Shown in pieces: positions 5,578 through 13,318 of a stretch of DNA of 19,769 bases. The notes under the pieces were generated by a model. It had not been told where the DNA came from. It ran no database searches and was given only the letters and a program-made list of their open reading frames with translations. Position 1 is the stretch's first letter. Every line of letters begins with the position of its first letter. The position numbers and the translations under genes are program-made. Source of the stretch: Chloroflexota bacterium (lineage in GTDB: Bacteria; Chloroflexota; Dehalococcoidia; DSTF01; JACRBR01); assembly GCA_016213125.1 (NCBI GenBank), contig JACRBR010000228.1, positions 1 to 19,769 of the forward strand. Direction: 5' to 3'.

Positions 5578-6819
5578 GTGGACCGTCCCCGCGTCGTCAT
5601 CACCGGCATCGGCGCCATCACGCCCATCGGCAACGATGCCGAGACCTTCTGGCACGCACTCCTCGCCGGCACCAACGGCATCGGCCCCATCACCCTCTTC
5701 GACGCCGCACGCCACTCCGTCCGCATCGCCGGCGAGGTCAAGAACTTCGACCCCACCGAGTTCATGGAATACAAGATGGCCCGCCGTTCCCACCGCTTCT
5801 CGCAGTTCGGCGTGAAGGCCGCGCGCGAGGCCCTCCTCTCTGCGAAGATAGAGCTCAACGACGCCCTCGCCCGCGAGATGGGCTGCATGATGGGCACCAG
5901 CGGCGGCGTCTTCGCCCAGGGCAACCAGGAGCAGATCGCCGAGACCCGCGGGCCCGGCCGTGTCGACCCGCTCATCATCCCCAAGCTCGGCCAGCACATG
6001 GCCGCCGGACGCATCGGCCGCGAGCTGGGCCTGCGCGGCCCCAACACCGCCATCAGCAGCGCCTGCGCCAGCGGCACTGACGCCATCGGCCACGCCTGGC
6101 TCATGATCCGCAACGGCAACGCCGACATCATGCTCGCCGGCGGCTGTGAGGCCATGGTCCATCCCGTCGTCGTCGCCACCATGGCCCTCATGGGCGCGCT
6201 CTCGAAGGGCTACAACGACACCCCGGAGAAAGCCTCCCGCCCCTTCGACCTCCACCGCGACGGCTTCGTCCTCGGCGAAGGCGCCGGCGTCCTCGTCCTC
6301 GAATCGCAGGAGCACGCCGAGTCCCGCGGCGCCACCATCCTCGCCGAGTACATCGGCCACGGCTGGTCGTTCGACGCCGTCGACGACGCCGCCCCCGATG
6401 CCGAGGGCCAGTCGCTGAGTATGGCGCGCGCCCTGAAGTCCGCCCGCATCGCCCCGGACGAGGTGTCGTGGATCAACGCCCACGGCACCGCCACCCCCTA
6501 CAACGACAGGACCGAGACGCAGGCGATCAAGATGGCCTTTGGCGAAAGCGCCGCCTACCGCGTCCCCGCCAGCAGCATCAAGTCGATGGTCGGCCACGCA
6601 GCCGGGGCCGCCGGCGCGCTCGAAGCGGTCGCCTCCGTGCAGGCCATCCGCGATAACAAGATCCCGCCCACCATCAACCTCGACACGCCGGACCCGGAGT
6701 GCGATCTCGACTACGTGCCCCACAAGGCGCGCGATGCGAAGGTCGATACGGTGCTCAGCAACAGCTACGGCATGGGCGGCCAGAACAGCACGCTCATCTT
6801 CCGCCGCTGGCAACCCTGA
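5578..6819 (+). CDS. fabF: Beta-ketoacyl-ACP synthase II
   Basis: The 413-residue condensing enzyme matches FabF in length and motifs. It would elongate acyl-ACP with malonyl-ACP in fatty acid synthesis in the cytoplasm. The Cys-His-His triad is complete: Cys163 in SSACASGTDAIG, His302 in NAHGTATPYND and His340 in MVGHAAGAAG. The C-terminal NSYGMGGQNSTLIF motif is present. The start is GTG 5578, supported by AGGAG at 5566-5570 and a family-like N terminus (RVVITGIGAITPIG). No acyl carrier protein or other fab gene is adjacent, so it may be an extra ketosynthase and not the core copy. The 210 nt upstream (5368-5577) is C-rich with no confident promoter. Its stop codon is 6 nt from the convergent dehydrogenase stop. 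Confidence 0.93.
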   Translation: MDRPRVVITGIGAITPIGNDAETFWHALLAGTNGIGPITLFDAARHSVRIAGEVKNFDPTEFMEYKMARRSHRFSQFGVKAAREALLSAKIELNDALAREMGCMMGTSGGVFAQGNQEQIAETRGPGRVDPLIIPKLGQHMAAGRIGRELGLRGPNTAISSACASGTDAIGHAWLMIRNGNADIMLAGGCEAMVHPVVVATMALMGALSKGYNDTPEKASRPFDLHRDGFVLGEGAGVLVLESQEHAESRGATILAEYIGHGWSFDAVDDAAPDAEGQSLSMARALKSARIAPDEVSWINAHGTATPYNDRTETQAIKMAFGESAAYRVPASSIKSMVGHAAGAAGALEAVASVQAIRDNKIPPTINLDTPDPECDLDYVPHKARDAKVDTVLSNSYGMGGQNSTLIFRRWQP

Positions 6820-6828
6820 CGCACGTCA
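6817..6828. other. Palindrome covering two convergent stop codons
   Basis: TGACGCACGTCA is TGACG, CA, CGTCA. The leftmost TGA is the stop of the plus-strand ketosynthase and the rightmost TCA is the stop of the minus-strand gene. The left eight bases equal the octamer repeated at 4453-4476. It is probably too short to be a terminator. Confidence 0.4.
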
Positions 6829-8679
6829 CGGACACTGGCCCGCCGTGGCAATGATCTGCGCCAGCATAAGCTGATCGCCCGAGCTGACCACGCCGTCCTT
6901 GTTCACGTCGAAGCTGACCAGCCGCAACGATGGCGACACCTCCCGGATGATCTCGAACACCATCAGGAGTTGGTCCCCCGCGTTCACCACGCGGTCGCCA
7001 TTGATCGAGGCCGCCTCGCAGCCGTCGCGCGCCAGGCCCGTCGAGGGGTAGCCGTCCTGGTCGCCGTCCGTGTCCGCAACGTTTGGGTTCGTGTTGTACC
7101 CGCAAAACTCGACACGATCTTGGATACGATCGCCGTCGGTGTCCGCAGTCGAGCCGCAGGCTGCCGGCGACGGCTTGCTGCCGGCATTTGCCGGGTTCGT
7201 GCCCAGCGCGCACTCCGGGCCATCGAGCGTGCGGTCGCCGTCGGTGTCGCGGTTGGTCGCGCTCAGCGCCCCGCTCCCGTTGCAGCCCGCGGGCTCCGCG
7301 CTGTCCAGCAGGCCGTCGTTATCGTCGTCGGTGTCGCAGGCGTCCCCCTGCGCGTCGGAGTTGGGCCAGGAGCGATCGTCCTGCGTTGACGGCGGCGTCT
7401 GGTCGATGTAGTTGCGGTCTGCGTTCTCCTGGCCGGGGTTAGCCACCGTGGGGCAGTTGTCGGATGGGTCCGCGACCCCGTCCATGTCCGTGTCCGCCGC
7501 GCTGACGATGCGATGGATCGCCCCGCCGAAGTAGTCGGCTACGTACAGCTCTCCGGCGCTGTCCTCGCCAAAGCTGCTGATCAGGAACGGCGCGACCAGT
7601 TGCTCGCTCATGGGCCAGCTCGGACTGCCCGGCGTCGCCGTCCAGATCGTCCCGCTGCAGAAATCGCCGAAAACGTAGCTCCCCGCGATCGAAGGGATCA
7701 GCGAGCCCCGGTAGCGGTACCCCCCGGTGACCGAGCAGTGGCCGTTCGTGTGCGAATACTCCGCGACGGGTGGCGTGAGCGATGCGTGGCCACAGCCAAC
7801 ACCCTCGTTCAGGTAGCAGGAGCTACCTTCCATGATGTGCCAGCCGTAGTTCACGCCGCCCGCGCCTCCCGCCGGCTGATAGTCGATCTCCTCCACGCTG
7901 ATCTGGCCGACGTCCGCGATGAACAGGTCGCCGGTCGCGCGGTCGAAGCTGAACCGCCACGGGTTGCGCAGGCCGTACGCCCAGATCTCGTCGCGACCCG
8001 GCGTGGCGCCAGCGAAGGGGTTCGTTGGCGGGATGCCGTGGTAGGGCGCAGTGTTCACGCTCTGGTCCACGTCGATGCGGAGGATCTTCCCCAGCAGCGT
8101 GTTCACGTTCTGCGCGTTGTTCGCGGGGTCACCCTCCCCGCCCCCGTCGCCGATCGCTGCGTACAGGTATCCGTCCGGCCCGAACGCGAGCTGCCCGCCG
8201 TTGTGGTTCTGGTTCGTTGGATGCGGGATCGTCAGCAGCGGGACGCCCGAGGCTGCGTTCGCGATGTCGGGGTTCGCCGAGACCGCATACCGCCGGATGA
8301 CCACGTCGCCCGACGCGTTCGTGTAGTGGATGAAGAAGTACGGCGTCGCCGGGTAGTTCGGGTGGAAAGCCAGGCCAAGCAGCCCTTCCTCGTTTCCCGG
8401 TGACGCCGGGAGCAGCGACGACACGTCGAGGAAGGGCGTCGGCAGGATCGACGAACCGTTGTAGATCTTGATACGCCCGCCCTTCTCGATAATGAAGAGC
8501 CGGCTGTCGCCTGCGCTGACGATGCCAAGGGGCGCGCTCAGACCGCTCGCCCCCGAAAGGGGCTGGAGGGCGATCGTTCCGGCTGCCGCCACGGTGGGGG
8601 TCCGCGGGCGCCTCGCATGGGTGCCCAGGGCGAGGGCGAGCGCCAACGCGGCGAGAACAAGAGGAACGAACCTGGTCAT
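6826..8679 (-). CDS. Secreted glucose/sorbosone dehydrogenase-like protein with TSP3 and dockerin-like repeats
   Basis: The protein has 617 residues when started at ATG 8679. That codon is preceded by GAGGA and followed by a clear signal peptide (MTRFVPLVLAALALALALG); the frame is open far upstream but that part is Arg-rich and unlike the family. Residues ~38-390 form a GSDH/YliI-type six-bladed propeller, with EEGLLGLAFHPNY, NQNHNGGQLAFGPDGYLY, GLRNPWRFSFD and FIADVGQ motifs; relatives are PQQ-dependent or cofactor-uncertain sugar dehydrogenases. Residues ~393-545 carry thrombospondin type 3 calcium-binding repeats (DTDMDGVADPSDNCP, DTDDDNDGLLDSAE, DTDGDRIQDRVEF). The last ~60 residues carry two dockerin-like EF-hand units, NGDRVVNAGDQLLM and DVNKDGVVSSGDQLML. 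The product is presumably extracellular and Ca-stabilised; the substrate is unknown. Confidence 0.88.
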   Translation of the reverse strand: MTRFVPLVLAALALALALGTHARRPRTPTVAAAGTIALQPLSGASGLSAPLGIVSAGDSRLFIIEKGGRIKIYNGSSILPTPFLDVSSLLPASPGNEEGLLGLAFHPNYPATPYFFIHYTNASGDVVIRRYAVSANPDIANAASGVPLLTIPHPTNQNHNGGQLAFGPDGYLYAAIGDGGGEGDPANNAQNVNTLLGKILRIDVDQSVNTAPYHGIPPTNPFAGATPGRDEIWAYGLRNPWRFSFDRATGDLFIADVGQISVEEIDYQPAGGAGGVNYGWHIMEGSSCYLNEGVGCGHASLTPPVAEYSHTNGHCSVTGGYRYRGSLIPSIAGSYVFGDFCSGTIWTATPGSPSWPMSEQLVAPFLISSFGEDSAGELYVADYFGGAIHRIVSAADTDMDGVADPSDNCPTVANPGQENADRNYIDQTPPSTQDDRSWPNSDAQGDACDTDDDNDGLLDSAEPAGCNGSGALSATNRDTDGDRTLDGPECALGTNPANAGSKPSPAACGSTADTDGDRIQDRVEFCGYNTNPNVADTDGDQDGYPSTGLARDGCEAASINGDRVVNAGDQLLMVFEIIREVSPSLRLVSFDVNKDGVVSSGDQLMLAQIIATAGQCP

Positions 8680-8723
8680 TGGCGAATCCTCGGGGCGGGG
8701 GAAGGCCCATTGGGCAGGTGGCC

Positions 8724-8756
8724 AGTATAGCCCCTCACCAGTGACGGATGCGTCAA
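8724..8756 (-). promoter_or_regulatory. Possible promoter of the secreted dehydrogenase gene
   Basis: On the minus strand TTGACG (8756-8751) and TATACT (8729-8724) each match five of six consensus bases of a sigma-70 promoter. The 21 nt spacer is longer than the preferred 16-19, so this is tentative. A start site near 8717 would leave a leader of about 38 nt before ATG 8679. The rest of the 359 nt divergent gap (8680-9038) shows no repeat; it contains the strong ribosome-binding-like site at 8915-8931. Confidence 0.3.
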
Positions 8757-8914
8757 CACCTCGTTCGCAGGGGCGTTGCACTTTGATCGTCCTGTCGCTC
8801 CTTCGTCTTAACGTCGATCGAGCCCGGAAACGCCGGTTCTCGCGTTGCCCGATCCGCTCCGTGATGGACTTGATACATCTGGATGAACCCCAGGCAGTTC
8901 CCCGGCACAATCCC

Positions 8915-8931
8915 TGAAGGAGATGGTGATG
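8915..8931 (+). promoter_or_regulatory. Strong RBS plus ATG out of frame with the GGDEF-EAL gene
   Basis: GAAGGAGA is followed six to eight bases later by ATG 8929, a near-ideal initiation site. The frame opened there (MPGFVRRAPKAARPIV...) runs to about 9255 and overlaps the diguanylate cyclase gene in a different frame. It could mark a leader peptide, or the real start of the downstream protein if a one-base indel error lies between 8988 and 9039. Confidence 0.4.
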
Positions 8932-9038
8932 CCCGGTTTTGTTCGCCGCGCCCCGAAGGCGGCCCGGCCGATCGTCTGCGGCTTTGAGAGCTACCCGCCC
9001 CTGCTTCGGGACATCCCGCAGGCCGATCATTCCTCCAG

Positions 9039-11300
9039 ATGCGCAAACAGATGGCTACTCTGGCCCCGCTCCTGGCTGTGTTGGCCGTCGGCTCCGCGAG
9101 CGCCATTGGCCTGCGCGCACTCGACGAGTATCAGGCCGTGCGGGACGACCGCTCGCTCACACTGGAGTCGGCCAGCGCCCGCGCCAACCTCATCAGCGCG
9201 ACGGAATGGGAGGCCATCGCCTCCGGTACGGTCTCAGAGGAACTGTCCGCCCTGAAGGTGGCCCAGTCCGAAGCTCTTCGCGCGTCGCTGGCGAGCGCCG
9301 GCAACGATCCTGGACTCGCGGACGCCGGCGAAGCCTACCTCGCCGCCGTGGACGAGGAGTTCGCCCTGCTCGAACAGGGGAAGCTCGACGAGGCTGCGGA
9401 GATCGACGAGGCGCGCGTAGATCCCAGCTTCGAAGCCCTGCACGAAACGATGGACGAGGCGCTTTCGCATGCGCAGGTCGAACACGACCGCGCGCAGCGC
9501 GTCGAGACGTTTGGCTCCGCCGCCATCAGCCTGGGAGGAGCGCTGCTCATCGCCGCGTTGCTCTGGCGCGTCGCGCAGACCAAGCGCCGCGCGGACGTCA
9601 TGGAGGCCGAACAGGCGGCGCTTCGTGCCAGCGAGTCACGCTTCCGGCCGCTCGTCCAGAACGCGATGGACATGATCACCGTGATCGACGCGGCGACGTA
9701 CGTCAGATACCAGAGCCCTTCCTCCGCGGAAGTGCTGGGGCGCGACGCCGCCACGATCGAGGGACGCCTCCTCCAGGACCTGATCCACCCCGATGATCGC
9801 GCGTCCTTCCTCGCCTACCTGGACGACGAGAACGCCCACAGCGTGGTCCCGTTGCAGACCCGCATGCTCCATGCCGGCGGCGACTGGCGTTCTATCGAGA
9901 TTCGCGGGACCAACCTCCTCGACGACCCCAACGTCGCCGGCTACGTACTGAACGCCCGCGACATCACCGCCCGCGTGGAGCTCGAGGAGCAGCTCCGCCA
10001 TCAGGCGTTCCATGACCCCGTGACCGGCCTCGCGAACCGCGCCCGCTTCATGGACCGCCTCGATCACGCGCTCGCACGGATCGCGCGGCGGGCAGGCCCG
10101 CTTTCTGTGCTATTCCTGGACGTGGATAACTTCAAGACCATCAACGATACCCTCGGCCATGCCACCGGAGATCGCGTGCTCGTCGCGCTTGCCCAGCGGC
10201 TCACCGGCTGCCTCCGCCCTGACGACACCCTCGCCCGCTTCGGCGGCGACGAGTTCGCGGTCCTCCTGGAGGACGCCTCGGGCAGCGATGCGCGCACCGC
10301 CGGCGAGCGCATCCTGGATGCCCTGCGAACGCCGTTTCTGGTCGCCGGACACGAGCTCTTCGTGCGCGTCAGCGTGGGCGCCGTCGCCTCCGCCTTCAGC
10401 GATGAAGAACCCGAGGACCTGCTCCGCAACGCCGATGTGGCGATGTATGCGGCCAAGGCGCGCGGCAAAGCCCGCGTCGAACTCTACGAGCCCGGCATGC
10501 AGGCAGGCGTTCTGGAGCGCTTCGAGCTCCTGGGAGACCTGGAGCGCGCCCTCGAGCGGGGCGAGTTCGTGGTTTTCTACCAGCCCACCGTGATTCTGAG
10601 CACCGCGCAGGTTACGGGCGTAGAAGCGCTCGTCCGCTGGCGCCACCCGACGAAGGGCCTGATCCAGCCCCTCGACTTCATCTATCTCGTCGAGGAGACC
10701 GGGCTCATTCTCCGCCTGGGCCGCTGGGTGCTCGACCAGGCGTGCGCCCAGGCGAAGAAGTGGCAGACCGGGCGGCCCGGCGAACCACCGTTCAGCGTCG
10801 CCGTGAACCTCTCCGTGAAGCAGCTCAGGCCAGCCCTTGTCGATGAGGTCGCGGCCACACTACGCGCCTCCGGTCTCGATCCCGCCTCCCTCATCCTCGA
10901 GGTCACGGAAACGGCCATGATGCAGGACAGCGCGCTGTGCGAGACCGTGCTCCGCAGCCTCAAGGACCTCGGCGTTCGAATCGCCGTCGACGACTTCGGC
11001 ACGGGATACTCCTCGCTCAGCTACCTCAGCCGCTTCCCGATCGACATCCTGAAGATCGATAAGTCCTTCGTCGACCGGATCGGCACGGGCGATGCGGAGG
11101 TGACAAACGCGATCGTCGAGCTCGGCCAGCACCTGAACCTCGAGATCATCGCCGAAGGGATCGAGCGCGCCGAGCAGTCCGCGTCGTTGCAGGCCCTCAG
11201 CTGCTTGCAGGGGCAGGGGTACTACTTCGCCCGGCCCATGCGCCCCGAGGAGCTGGAGCGCCTCCTCCACCAGGACGCCAGATCCCGCGAAGCCGCCTGA
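9039..11300 (+). CDS. Membrane-bound PAS-GGDEF-EAL cyclic-di-GMP protein
   Basis: The 753-residue signalling protein makes and/or degrades cyclic di-GMP. A membrane segment (~6-24), an extracytoplasmic helical region rich in Ala/Glu (~25-157) and a second membrane segment (~158-177) form an unidentified sensor. A PAS domain (~198-315) follows. In the GGDEF domain (~322-478) the GGDEF motif is at 402-406 and the inhibitory RxxD site, RPDD, at 393-396. In the EAL domain (~495-745) EAL is at 529-531, with NLSVKQL, Glu621 in LEVTETA, DDFGTGYSSL from 651 and IIAEGIE. Both active sites look intact, so either activity is possible. ATG 9039 is the first start after an in-frame TGA at 8985-8987 but has no good ribosome binding site. 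ATG 9051 is an alternative, and a strong site lies out of frame at 8929. It appears monocistronic. Confidence 0.93.
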   Translation: MRKQMATLAPLLAVLAVGSASAIGLRALDEYQAVRDDRSLTLESASARANLISATEWEAIASGTVSEELSALKVAQSEALRASLASAGNDPGLADAGEAYLAAVDEEFALLEQGKLDEAAEIDEARVDPSFEALHETMDEALSHAQVEHDRAQRVETFGSAAISLGGALLIAALLWRVAQTKRRADVMEAEQAALRASESRFRPLVQNAMDMITVIDAATYVRYQSPSSAEVLGRDAATIEGRLLQDLIHPDDRASFLAYLDDENAHSVVPLQTRMLHAGGDWRSIEIRGTNLLDDPNVAGYVLNARDITARVELEEQLRHQAFHDPVTGLANRARFMDRLDHALARIARRAGPLSVLFLDVDNFKTINDTLGHATGDRVLVALAQRLTGCLRPDDTLARFGGDEFAVLLEDASGSDARTAGERILDALRTPFLVAGHELFVRVSVGAVASAFSDEEPEDLLRNADVAMYAAKARGKARVELYEPGMQAGVLERFELLGDLERALERGEFVVFYQPTVILSTAQVTGVEALVRWRHPTKGLIQPLDFIYLVEETGLILRLGRWVLDQACAQAKKWQTGRPGEPPFSVAVNLSVKQLRPALVDEVAATLRASGLDPASLILEVTETAMMQDSALCETVLRSLKDLGVRIAVDDFGTGYSSLSYLSRFPIDILKIDKSFVDRIGTGDAEVTNAIVELGQHLNLEIIAEGIERAEQSASLQALSCLQGQGYYFARPMRPEELERLLHQDARSREAA

Positions 11301-11304
11301 GCCA

Positions 11305-11351
11305 CATCCTCCATCCTCCATCCTCCATCCTCCATCCTCCATCCTCCATCC
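11305..11351. repeat. Heptanucleotide tandem repeat (CATCCTC, 6.7 units)
   Basis: Six exact CATCCTC units (11305-11346) plus a partial unit begin 4 nt after the stop of the GGDEF-EAL gene. On the other strand the unit reads GAGGATG. The remaining gap to 11448 shows only the GGGAGGAA ribosome binding site of the next gene. Related arrays are at 12001-12042 and 17971-17998. Heptamer arrays of similar design are known in cyanobacteria as STRR sequences. Confidence 0.92.
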
Positions 11352-11448
11352 CCTTCCGTCCGATCGGCCCTCGATGGCTCGCCCGCGTTCGTGCGACGAT
11401 CACTGTGATCGTGGCGCAGCGAGATGAGCCGATACCGGGAGGAATGCC

Positions 11449-11919
11449 ATGCCACCGCTGAAAGAAGCCGTCGATGATTTCCTCGCCCAGAAACGCATCG
11501 CCGTCGTGGGCGTCTCCCGCGACTCGGCGCAGGCCGCCAACCTGGTCTATCGGACGCTGCGCAAGGCGGACTACGAGGTGTTCGCCGTCAACCCGCATGC
11601 TGAAGAGGTCGAGGGCGATGCCTGCTATCACGACCTGAAGTCGATCCCGGGTGGCGTCGCCGCCGCCGTCATCGCCACCCCGCCGGAGATCACCGATGCC
11701 GTCGCCCGGGAATGCGCGGAGCAGGGTGTATCCCGCGTCTGGATGCATCGCTCGTTCGGCAAGGGCAGCGTCTCCAACGATGCCGCCGCCTACTGCCGCG
11801 AGCACGGCATCACCGTCATCGCCGGCGCCTGCCCCATGATGTTCCTCCCGGGCGCCGACGTAGGACACCGCTGCATGCGCTGGATGCTCAAGCTCACCGG
11901 CGGCCTGCCGAAGCCTTAA
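11449..11919 (+). CDS. CoA-binding domain protein (YccU-like)
   Basis: This 156-residue protein is a single Rossmann-type CoA-binding domain, as in the N-terminal domain of ADP-forming acyl-CoA synthetases and in stand-alone YccU-like proteins. Motifs are IAVVGVSRDSAQAANLVYRTL near the N terminus (beta strand, Gly turn and helix), EVFAVNPHAEEVEG, AAVIATPPEITDAV and the terminal CPMMFLPGADVGH. No catalytic domain is attached, so it probably binds CoA or an acyl-CoA in the cytoplasm; the role is undefined. Start ATG 11449 has GGGAGGAA just upstream. Its length is typical for the stand-alone family (about 140-160 residues). It is flanked on both sides by heptamer repeats and is probably a single-gene unit. 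Confidence 0.88.
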   Translation: MPPLKEAVDDFLAQKRIAVVGVSRDSAQAANLVYRTLRKADYEVFAVNPHAEEVEGDACYHDLKSIPGGVAAAVIATPPEITDAVARECAEQGVSRVWMHRSFGKGSVSNDAAAYCREHGITVIAGACPMMFLPGADVGHRCMRWMLKLTGGLPKP

Positions 11920-12000
11920 CTGTCACACCCGCCGCGGAATGATCGTCCTGACCCTGGCCCCCGATGCAGGCCGCCTCCCCCGAAGCCGCCCGAGCCCCAC

Positions 12001-12042
12001 CTCCATCGTCCATCCTCCGTCTTCCATCCTCCATCCTCCATC
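12001..12042. repeat. Heptanucleotide tandem repeat (degenerate CTCCATC, 6 units)
   Basis: The units in order are CTCCATC, GTCCATC, CTCCGTC, TTCCATC, CTCCATC and CTCCATC. The array lies 81 nt after the stop of the CoA-binding gene and about 100 nt before the next start. Compared with the perfect array at 11305, the substitutions suggest it is older. No promoter is evident in the remainder of 11920-12138. Confidence 0.88.
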
Positions 12043-12138
12043 TGGTCGCGCGCGCCATCAGCCGCGATACTCCTGCATCATGCCGCCAGCCCGCAGGGCG
12101 CCGAACGCGCCGACGCCCATCGCGACCGGGAGGTCATC

Positions 12139-12657
12139 TTGACGAATTCGCTGTATCTCACCGTCGCGGTCCTGGTCGGCGTTGGCGCGGCCACGCAGAG
12201 CGCGCTGCTTGCGGCCATGGGGCGCGACAAGGGCCCGTACGAAGGCACCTGGATCAACATGCTCGCCGCCATCGGCGGGCTGTCCGTGATTCTCGTCGCG
12301 CGGGCCATGTTGGGGCGCTCGCCGATGCTTCCCTCGCCGTTCAACCACGCGCTCGCCTTCGCCGTCGTCATCGGCGTCACCGGCGTCGCGCTCGCGATCT
12401 CCGTGCGCGGCCTGAACCCCGTCTACGCCATCACCGGCCTCTTCGCCATCGCGTACCTCCTTGGGATCGGCTACGGCGCGCCCAGGATCGGCATCGCGCT
12501 GTTCGTCGCCGGCGTGACCGTCGGGCAGCTCGGCGGCGCGCTCGCGTACGACCACGTCGGCGCGTTCGGGCTCGACGTGCATCACGCCAGCGTCACCCGC
12601 GTGGCCGGCCTCGCCGTCGTCCTCGCCGGCGCGCTCATCGTCCGCTTCGCGCCCTGA
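12139..12657 (+). CDS. DMT-superfamily/YdcZ (DUF606)-like membrane protein
   Basis: This 172-residue, very hydrophobic protein has about five membrane segments (roughly residues 4-25, 40-57, 70-90, 96-125 and 150-170). The sequence GGALAYDHVGAFGLDVHHAS before the last helix and the N-terminal TQSALLAAMG element recall the YdcZ/DUF606 branch of the drug/metabolite transporter superfamily, which has ~150-residue half-size members. Substrate unknown; such half-size proteins may dimerise. The start is TTG 12139, preceded by GGGAGGT (12128-12134); no ATG lies in a sensible place. The stop is 4 nt from the convergent response regulator stop. Family assignment is from motif resemblance and is moderately sure; the membrane nature is clear. 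Confidence 0.78.
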   Translation: MTNSLYLTVAVLVGVGAATQSALLAAMGRDKGPYEGTWINMLAAIGGLSVILVARAMLGRSPMLPSPFNHALAFAVVIGVTGVALAISVRGLNPVYAITGLFAIAYLLGIGYGAPRIGIALFVAGVTVGQLGGALAYDHVGAFGLDVHHASVTRVAGLAVVLAGALIVRFAP

Positions 12658-12661
12658 CGCG

Positions 12662-13318
12662 CTAACGCGCCGGCTGCACGAGCGCGTTCTCGTACGCGTA
12701 AATCGCGATCTGTATGCGGTCCCGCAACCCCAGTTTCATGAGCACTCGCGCCACGTGCGTCTTCACCGTCGTCTCACCAATTACGAGCGAGTCCGCGATC
12801 TCCCCGTTCGACAGCCCGCGCGCGACAAGGCGCAACACTTCCAGTTCGCGCGCCGTAAGCGACGACACCTCCTCTGGTACCCCCGCGTTCGGTGCCGCCC
12901 CCCGTGTGTAGTGCTCAATGAGCCGCCTGGTGACCGACGGCGCGAGCAGTGATTGACCGGCCGCGACCGCGCGTATTCCGGCAACGAGCTGATCGGCCGG
13001 GGCGTCCTTTAAGAGGAAGCCGCTCGCGCCCGCCCGGAGCGACTCGTACACGTATTCATCCATGTCGAACGTCGTCAGCATCAACACGCGCGGACCGTCG
13101 GGCGCGATGATGCGACGCGTCGCTTCCAGACCGTCCATGTTGGGCATGCGGACATCCATCAGCACAACATCGGGCTTGGCCTCCTTCGCGGCGGCGATCG
13201 CCTCGACCCCGTCGCCCGCCTCCCCAACCACTTCGATGTCGGGCTCACTCTCCAGGATCATCCGGAAGCCCGTTCGCACGAGCGCCTGGTCGTCGACGAT
13301 TAAGACGCGGATGCTCAT
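12662..13318 (-). CDS. NarL/LuxR-family response regulator
   Basis: The 218-residue DNA-binding response regulator has an N-terminal receiver domain (~1-120), with the acidic pair Asp9/Asp10 in VLIVDDQ, phospho-acceptor Asp55 in VVLMDVRMPNMDG, the switch Thr in MLTTFD and the conserved Lys in GFLLKD. A C-terminal LuxR-type helix-turn-helix follows (LTARELEVLRLVARGLSNGEIA, then TTVKTHVARVLMKLGLRDR). The start codon overlaps the stop of the histidine kinase gene as ATGA (13315-13318), so the pair is translationally coupled and functions as a two-component system. Target genes are not known. The divergently placed lipoprotein and membrane-protein genes across the shared control region are the obvious candidates. 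Length and domain order are standard for the family. Confidence 0.95.
   Translation of the reverse strand: MSIRVLIVDDQALVRTGFRMILESEPDIEVVGEAGDGVEAIAAAKEAKPDVVLMDVRMPNMDGLEATRRIIAPDGPRVLMLTTFDMDEYVYESLRAGASGFLLKDAPADQLVAGIRAVAAGQSLLAPSVTRRLIEHYTRGAAPNAGVPEEVSSLTARELEVLRLVARGLSNGEIADSLVIGETTVKTHVARVLMKLGLRDRIQIAIYAYENALVQPAR

Noticed and set aside
5464..6813. Minus-strand 449-codon open frame opposite fabF
   Set aside because: The plus strand encodes a complete ketosynthase with all catalytic residues; the antisense product is repetitive Gly/Val/Asp/Ala sequence typical of GC-driven shadow frames.
11305..12042. CRISPR-like array
   Set aside because: The repeats are directly adjacent 7-mers with no spacers and no cas genes nearby; they are simple tandem repeats.
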